64,000 nucleotides of DNA from Ochrobactrum sp. RH2CCR150. Lineage in GTDB: Bacteria; Pseudomonadota; Alphaproteobacteria; Rhizobiales; Rhizobiaceae. How positions within the stretch are numbered: position 1 is the first letter of the stretch; every line of letters starts with the position of its first letter. A program made the translations under genes and the position numbers. Where the stretch lies: the NCBI GenBank assembly GCA_014138095.1, contig JACGXE010000010.1, forward strand, positions 1-64,000, read 5' to 3'. The notes beneath the pieces are model-generated. The model saw nothing but the letters and a program-made list of their open reading frames with translations, had not been told where the DNA came from and did not search any database. Positions 61,163 through 64,000 of the stretch are shown here, piece by piece.

Positions 61163-61828
61163 TTGGATTCGCAGGCGTTAGCTCTCAAGCCGATTAAGCT
61201 GAGAAATCTCAGAGATCATGTGCATGACAGTTTGCGGGAAGCGATTATTTCCGGTCGCCTGAAATCCGGTGAAAAACTGAATGAGCGTCAGCTCGCAGCC
61301 GATCTTGGCATCAGCACCAGCCCGCTCAAGGAAGCGCTGAGGCAGCTTGAGGGTGAAGGTCTGGTCAGGACGGAATCACGTCGTGGCACATTTGTGTGCT
61401 TCAACGAACGTCAGGCAGAAGAAATGATGCTCGCACGCGCCGCCTTAGAAAGCATCATCGCGCGTCAGGCTGCAAAACACGGGAGCGAGGAAGCCTTTGA
61501 ATTCCTTCGCGCCACCATTGAGGAAATGCGTGCGGCGGTGGAAACCGGCGACGTCAATGAATTGATTGAACTGAACGAAAAATTTCACGACGGGATACAT
61601 GAAGCATCCGGCTGTGAATATCTGCGCCGGTTACAAAACGCCCAACGCATGTATGACCACGCTGCGCGCGTGACCGTGCTGTCGCAAGACGTTGTTCGCC
61701 GCCAGTCTTTCGGCGAGCACGAGGCCATCATGCTGGCGATAACCAAAAGAAATGGGGATTTGGCCGAACGGTTGATGCGTGAGCACATCGTAAAGGCAGG
61801 GGAGACGCATATCGAACTGGTCTTCTGA
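61163..61828 (+). CDS. GntR-family regulator (FCD type), second of two
   Basis: 221 residues from a TTG at 61163; AGGGAG lies about 11 bases upstream and no in-frame ATG occurs before the helix-turn-helix. Winged helix about 15-80 (LNERQLAADLGISTSPLKEA, LVRTESRRGTFV), FCD domain about 90-215 (ELNEKFHDGIHEASGCEYLR). It precedes the DapA-family aldolase by 21 bases on the same strand, so both form one operon that it probably controls, with the binding-protein gene after them. Confidence 0.87.
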   Translation: MDSQALALKPIKLRNLRDHVHDSLREAIISGRLKSGEKLNERQLAADLGISTSPLKEALRQLEGEGLVRTESRRGTFVCFNERQAEEMMLARAALESIIARQAAKHGSEEAFEFLRATIEEMRAAVETGDVNELIELNEKFHDGIHEASGCEYLRRLQNAQRMYDHAARVTVLSQDVVRRQSFGEHEAIMLAITKRNGDLAERLMREHIVKAGETHIELVF

Positions 61829-61849
61829 TCAGCCTATTGGGAGGAAACA

Positions 61850-62761
61850 ATGGATTTAGCAGGCTACCGCCGGGTGCTTCGTGGCATTTCGGGCGTGCAT
61901 GCAACCGCTTATGACGCACAGGGCGAAATCGACCCTGTGCTGACGGCAAAAATCGTCTCGCGCATTGCAGATGCGGGCGTGCATAATATCGTCAGCGGCG
62001 GCAATACTGGAGAGTTCTACAGCCTGACCGAAGACGAAGTCATTCGTTTGCAGTCACTGGCAATTGAGGCTGCCGCTGGAAAAGCCGCAGTTACAGCCGC
62101 CGCAGGACGTTCGGTGCGTGAAGCCATAAAAGTGGCAAAAGCGGCAAGCGCGGCCGGTGCGGACGGTGTGATGATTCATCACCCGCTGGACCCCTTTGCG
62201 GCGCCTCATGCTCAGGTGGATTACTTTATCGCAATTGCTGAAGCGATCGATCTGCCCATCGTCGCCTATATCCGCTCTGATCTGATCCCGCTTGATGAAA
62301 TGGTCAGGCTTGCCACCCATCCAAAAGTTGCCGGGGTAAAGTTCGCATCCCAGAACACGATGCTGTTCTTTGAATGCTGCCGGGCAACAAAAGGGATGGA
62401 TGCGACCTGGATTTGTGGCCTCGCGGAAAGCTGGGCCCTCCCCTTCTATGCGCTCGGCGGACGCGGTTTCACATCCGGGCTGGTCAATGTTGCGCCCAAG
62501 CGTTCGCTCGCGGTGTGGAGTGCACTGGAAGCCGGCGATTACAACCGCGCGCGTTCGCTTGTTGAGAGCATCGCCGAATTCGAAACCATGCGCACAAAAT
62601 ACCGCAATGGCGCCAATGTGACGGTCGTAAAGGAAGCCTTGCAAATCCAGGGGCTAGCCATTGGCAAAGTCCGGCTTCCGGGGCTGCCGCAACTTGAAAA
62701 GCATGACCGCGAAGCGCTTCAGCAGATCGTCGCGGGTTGGGAGACAGATGGCTTAGTCTGA
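61850..62761 (+). CDS. DapA-family aldolase/dehydratase
   Basis: 303 residues, TIM barrel of the dihydrodipicolinate synthase superfamily. The Schiff-base lysine is in VAGVKFASQNTM, the tyrosine in IVAYIRSDLIP, and the N-terminal loop reads GGNTGEFYSLTEDE. Members include DapA, N-acetylneuraminate lyase, 2-keto-3-deoxy sugar acid aldolases and 5-keto-4-deoxyglucarate dehydratase. Given the adjacent importers, GntR regulator and SDR, a catabolic aldolase or dehydratase is more likely than lysine synthesis. A GGAGG ribosome binding site precedes the ATG. Confidence 0.88.
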   Translation: MDLAGYRRVLRGISGVHATAYDAQGEIDPVLTAKIVSRIADAGVHNIVSGGNTGEFYSLTEDEVIRLQSLAIEAAAGKAAVTAAAGRSVREAIKVAKAASAAGADGVMIHHPLDPFAAPHAQVDYFIAIAEAIDLPIVAYIRSDLIPLDEMVRLATHPKVAGVKFASQNTMLFFECCRATKGMDATWICGLAESWALPFYALGGRGFTSGLVNVAPKRSLAVWSALEAGDYNRARSLVESIAEFETMRTKYRNGANVTVVKEALQIQGLAIGKVRLPGLPQLEKHDREALQQIVAGWETDGLV

Positions 62762-62829
62762 CAAATGAAATCAGGGCGTCCTGACAGGGAGAAGACGGGC
62801 GCACCGCAGAACCAAAAATGGAGGAGAAC

Positions 62830-64000
62830 ATGAATAAGGGAATTTCGCGCCGTACATTCATGGCGGGGGCCGGGCTTGCAACGGGCATGGGTATCATGCT
62901 GCCAAAAGGTGCCTGGGCGCAGTCGGCAAAGCTGCCGTCATCACCCGTAGCATTGAACGTTATCGATGCTGCAGGCAATCTCGCCCTGACCCAACCGATA
63001 TTTGATAATTTTGCATCCGAACAAAAGGCGCTCGTTTCACGCTTTACATTCAATAAAGCGCCAGCCCCTGAACTGCCCGGTAAGATCAAGGCTCAGCAGC
63101 GCGCCAACCGCATCGACATCGATCTGGTCATTGTCGGCCCTGATGCGCTATCTGCAGGTCTTGCAGACGATATCTGGACGGATATCATCGCCTTGCCGGA
63201 AAACGGTCTGCCCAAACTGCAGGACCTTTATCTTGAGCCAGCATGGCGCATGCAGGAAATGTCCAAGGGCAAAGGCGTTGTGGTGTCCTATTACCCGTCC
63301 GGTCCCCTTCTTGAATTCCACCCGGACAAGGTCAAGACCGCGCCGAAGAACGCGGAGGAACTTCTGGCCTGGACGAAGGAGAACCCCAATAAGTTCATCT
63401 ATGCCCGTCCTGCCAATTCCGGTCCGGGCCGCACATTCCTGATGGGCCTGCCCTATCTTCTCGGCGACAGCAATCCAAAAGACCCTATCAATGGCTGGGA
63501 GAAGACCTGGGCCTATCTGAAGGAATTGCACAAGAACATCGAATATTATCCGGCAGGTACCGGCGCACTGATGAAGGAACTGGGCGAAGGCACCCGCGAT
63601 ATGACCGTGACCACCACGGGCTGGGACATTAATCCGCGTGCGCTCGGCGTCGTGCCGAAGGAAATGGGCGTCAGCAAGCTTGAAGGTTTCCATTGGGTTT
63701 GCGATGCGCATTATTTTGCAATTCCAAAGGGCGTTTCGGAAGAAAAGATCGCCGTGCTGATGGAGTTCATCAAATTCGCCTTGAAGCCGGATCAGCAGGC
63801 TTATTCTTACGATGCCGGTTATTTCTACCCCGGTCCGGCGGTCAAGGACGTTACGATCGAGATGGCGCCGAAGGAAAGTCAGAACATCATCGCTGAATTC
63901 GGACGTCCCGAATATGCCGAATGGATCGCCAATAATCCGATTGAGCTCCCGCTCGAACCGGAGGCGCTTGTCGCTGCTTTCCGGCGTTGGGATGAAGAGG
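62830..64000 (+). CDS. Tat-exported ABC solute-binding protein, cut by window end
   Basis: The frame is open from ATG 62830 (GAGGAGAAC upstream) to the window edge, about 390 residues. A twin-arginine signal (MNKGISRRTFMAGAGLATGM) ends near WAQS. The mature part is a type 2 binding protein of the spermidine/putrescine-like ABC class (IDLVIVGPDALSAG, YYPSGPLLEFHPD, YARPANSGPGRTFLMGLPY). Permease and ATPase genes should follow outside the window. It lies 68 bases after the aldolase gene in the same direction, with a small TCAGG/CCTGA hairpin between them. Likely a sugar-acid or amine importer of this catabolic island; substrate unknown. Confidence 0.85.
   Translation, partial: MNKGISRRTFMAGAGLATGMGIMLPKGAWAQSAKLPSSPVALNVIDAAGNLALTQPIFDNFASEQKALVSRFTFNKAPAPELPGKIKAQQRANRIDIDLVIVGPDALSAGLADDIWTDIIALPENGLPKLQDLYLEPAWRMQEMSKGKGVVVSYYPSGPLLEFHPDKVKTAPKNAEELLAWTKENPNKFIYARPANSGPGRTFLMGLPYLLGDSNPKDPINGWEKTWAYLKELHKNIEYYPAGTGALMKELGEGTRDMTVTTTGWDINPRALGVVPKEMGVSKLEGFHWVCDAHYFAIPKGVSEEKIAVLMEFIKFALKPDQQAYSYDAGYFYPGPAVKDVTIEMAPKESQNIIAEFGRPEYAEWIANNPIELPLEPEALVAAFRRWDEE

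Noticed and set aside
62054-63089. Minus-strand open frames opposite the DapA-family and binding-protein genes
   Set aside because: Both plus-strand genes have ribosome binding sites, family motifs and a Tat signal.

Overview
The window looks like a chromosome segment from an alphaproteobacterium of the Rhizobiales, most probably the Brucella/Ochrobactrum group. This is inferred from protein style: SyrB-type regulators, a rhizobial ehu/eut ectoine cluster and an N-acetylglutaminylglutamine amide (NAGGN) cluster. Base composition is moderate and almost the whole window is coding. No rRNA, tRNA, CRISPR array, transposase or phage gene was found.

Layout. (1) 0.2-3 kb: a membrane GGDEF protein, then a 1.37 kb module of two divergent genes (a coiled-coil protein and a SyrB-like regulator). 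The same module recurs in the same orientation at 52.5-53.9 kb at roughly 97% identity, so about 50 kb lies between two long direct repeats. (2) 3-14 kb, minus strand: NAGGN osmolyte synthesis (asnO, ngg), a GntR regulator, a complete peptide ABC transporter that includes a permease-ATPase fusion, and the M42 peptidase that usually accompanies NAGGN genes. (3) 14-27 kb: ectoine/hydroxyectoine catabolism and uptake. doeD, doeC and doeX lie on the minus strand; eutB-eutC-doeA-doeB-ehuB-ehuC-ehuD-ehuA lie on the plus strand; enuR (MocR type) closes the cluster. Imported ectoine would be opened, deacetylated, transaminated and oxidised to aspartate. (4) 27-43 kb, minus strand: an ABC-transporter-dependent capsule operon with kpsS, an outer-membrane export lipoprotein, wecB, wecC (UDP-ManNAcA supply), a 1709-residue multidomain glycosyltransferase, a CgeB-like glycosyltransferase, kpsC, kpsE, kpsM and kpsT. 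(5) 43.5-46.5 kb: four membrane or membrane-anchored proteins of unknown function. (6) 46.6-52.4 kb: regulator-effector pairs (aldo/keto reductase with LysR, MFS with TetR, ArsR with MFS), with palindromic operator candidates between or beside them. (7) 53.9-56.9 kb: an ECF sigma/anti-sigma pair with cytochrome b561, a COG4315-type protein and a YceI protein. The two upstream regions share a promoter-like element, GGATTAAA-N11-GGTGTT. (8) 57-64 kb: a catabolic island with a PEP-mutase/isocitrate-lyase family enzyme, an SDR, an MFS carrier, two GntR regulators, a DapA-family aldolase and a Tat-exported binding protein cut by the window end.

The least explained parts are the 1709-residue capsule enzyme, the four-gene membrane cluster, and the duplicated divergent SyrB module, whose two proteins share a C-terminal heptad motif. 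Start codons were adjusted by eye using ribosome binding sites, overlaps and family N-termini. All functional names come from recognising motifs and gene order, with no database search.
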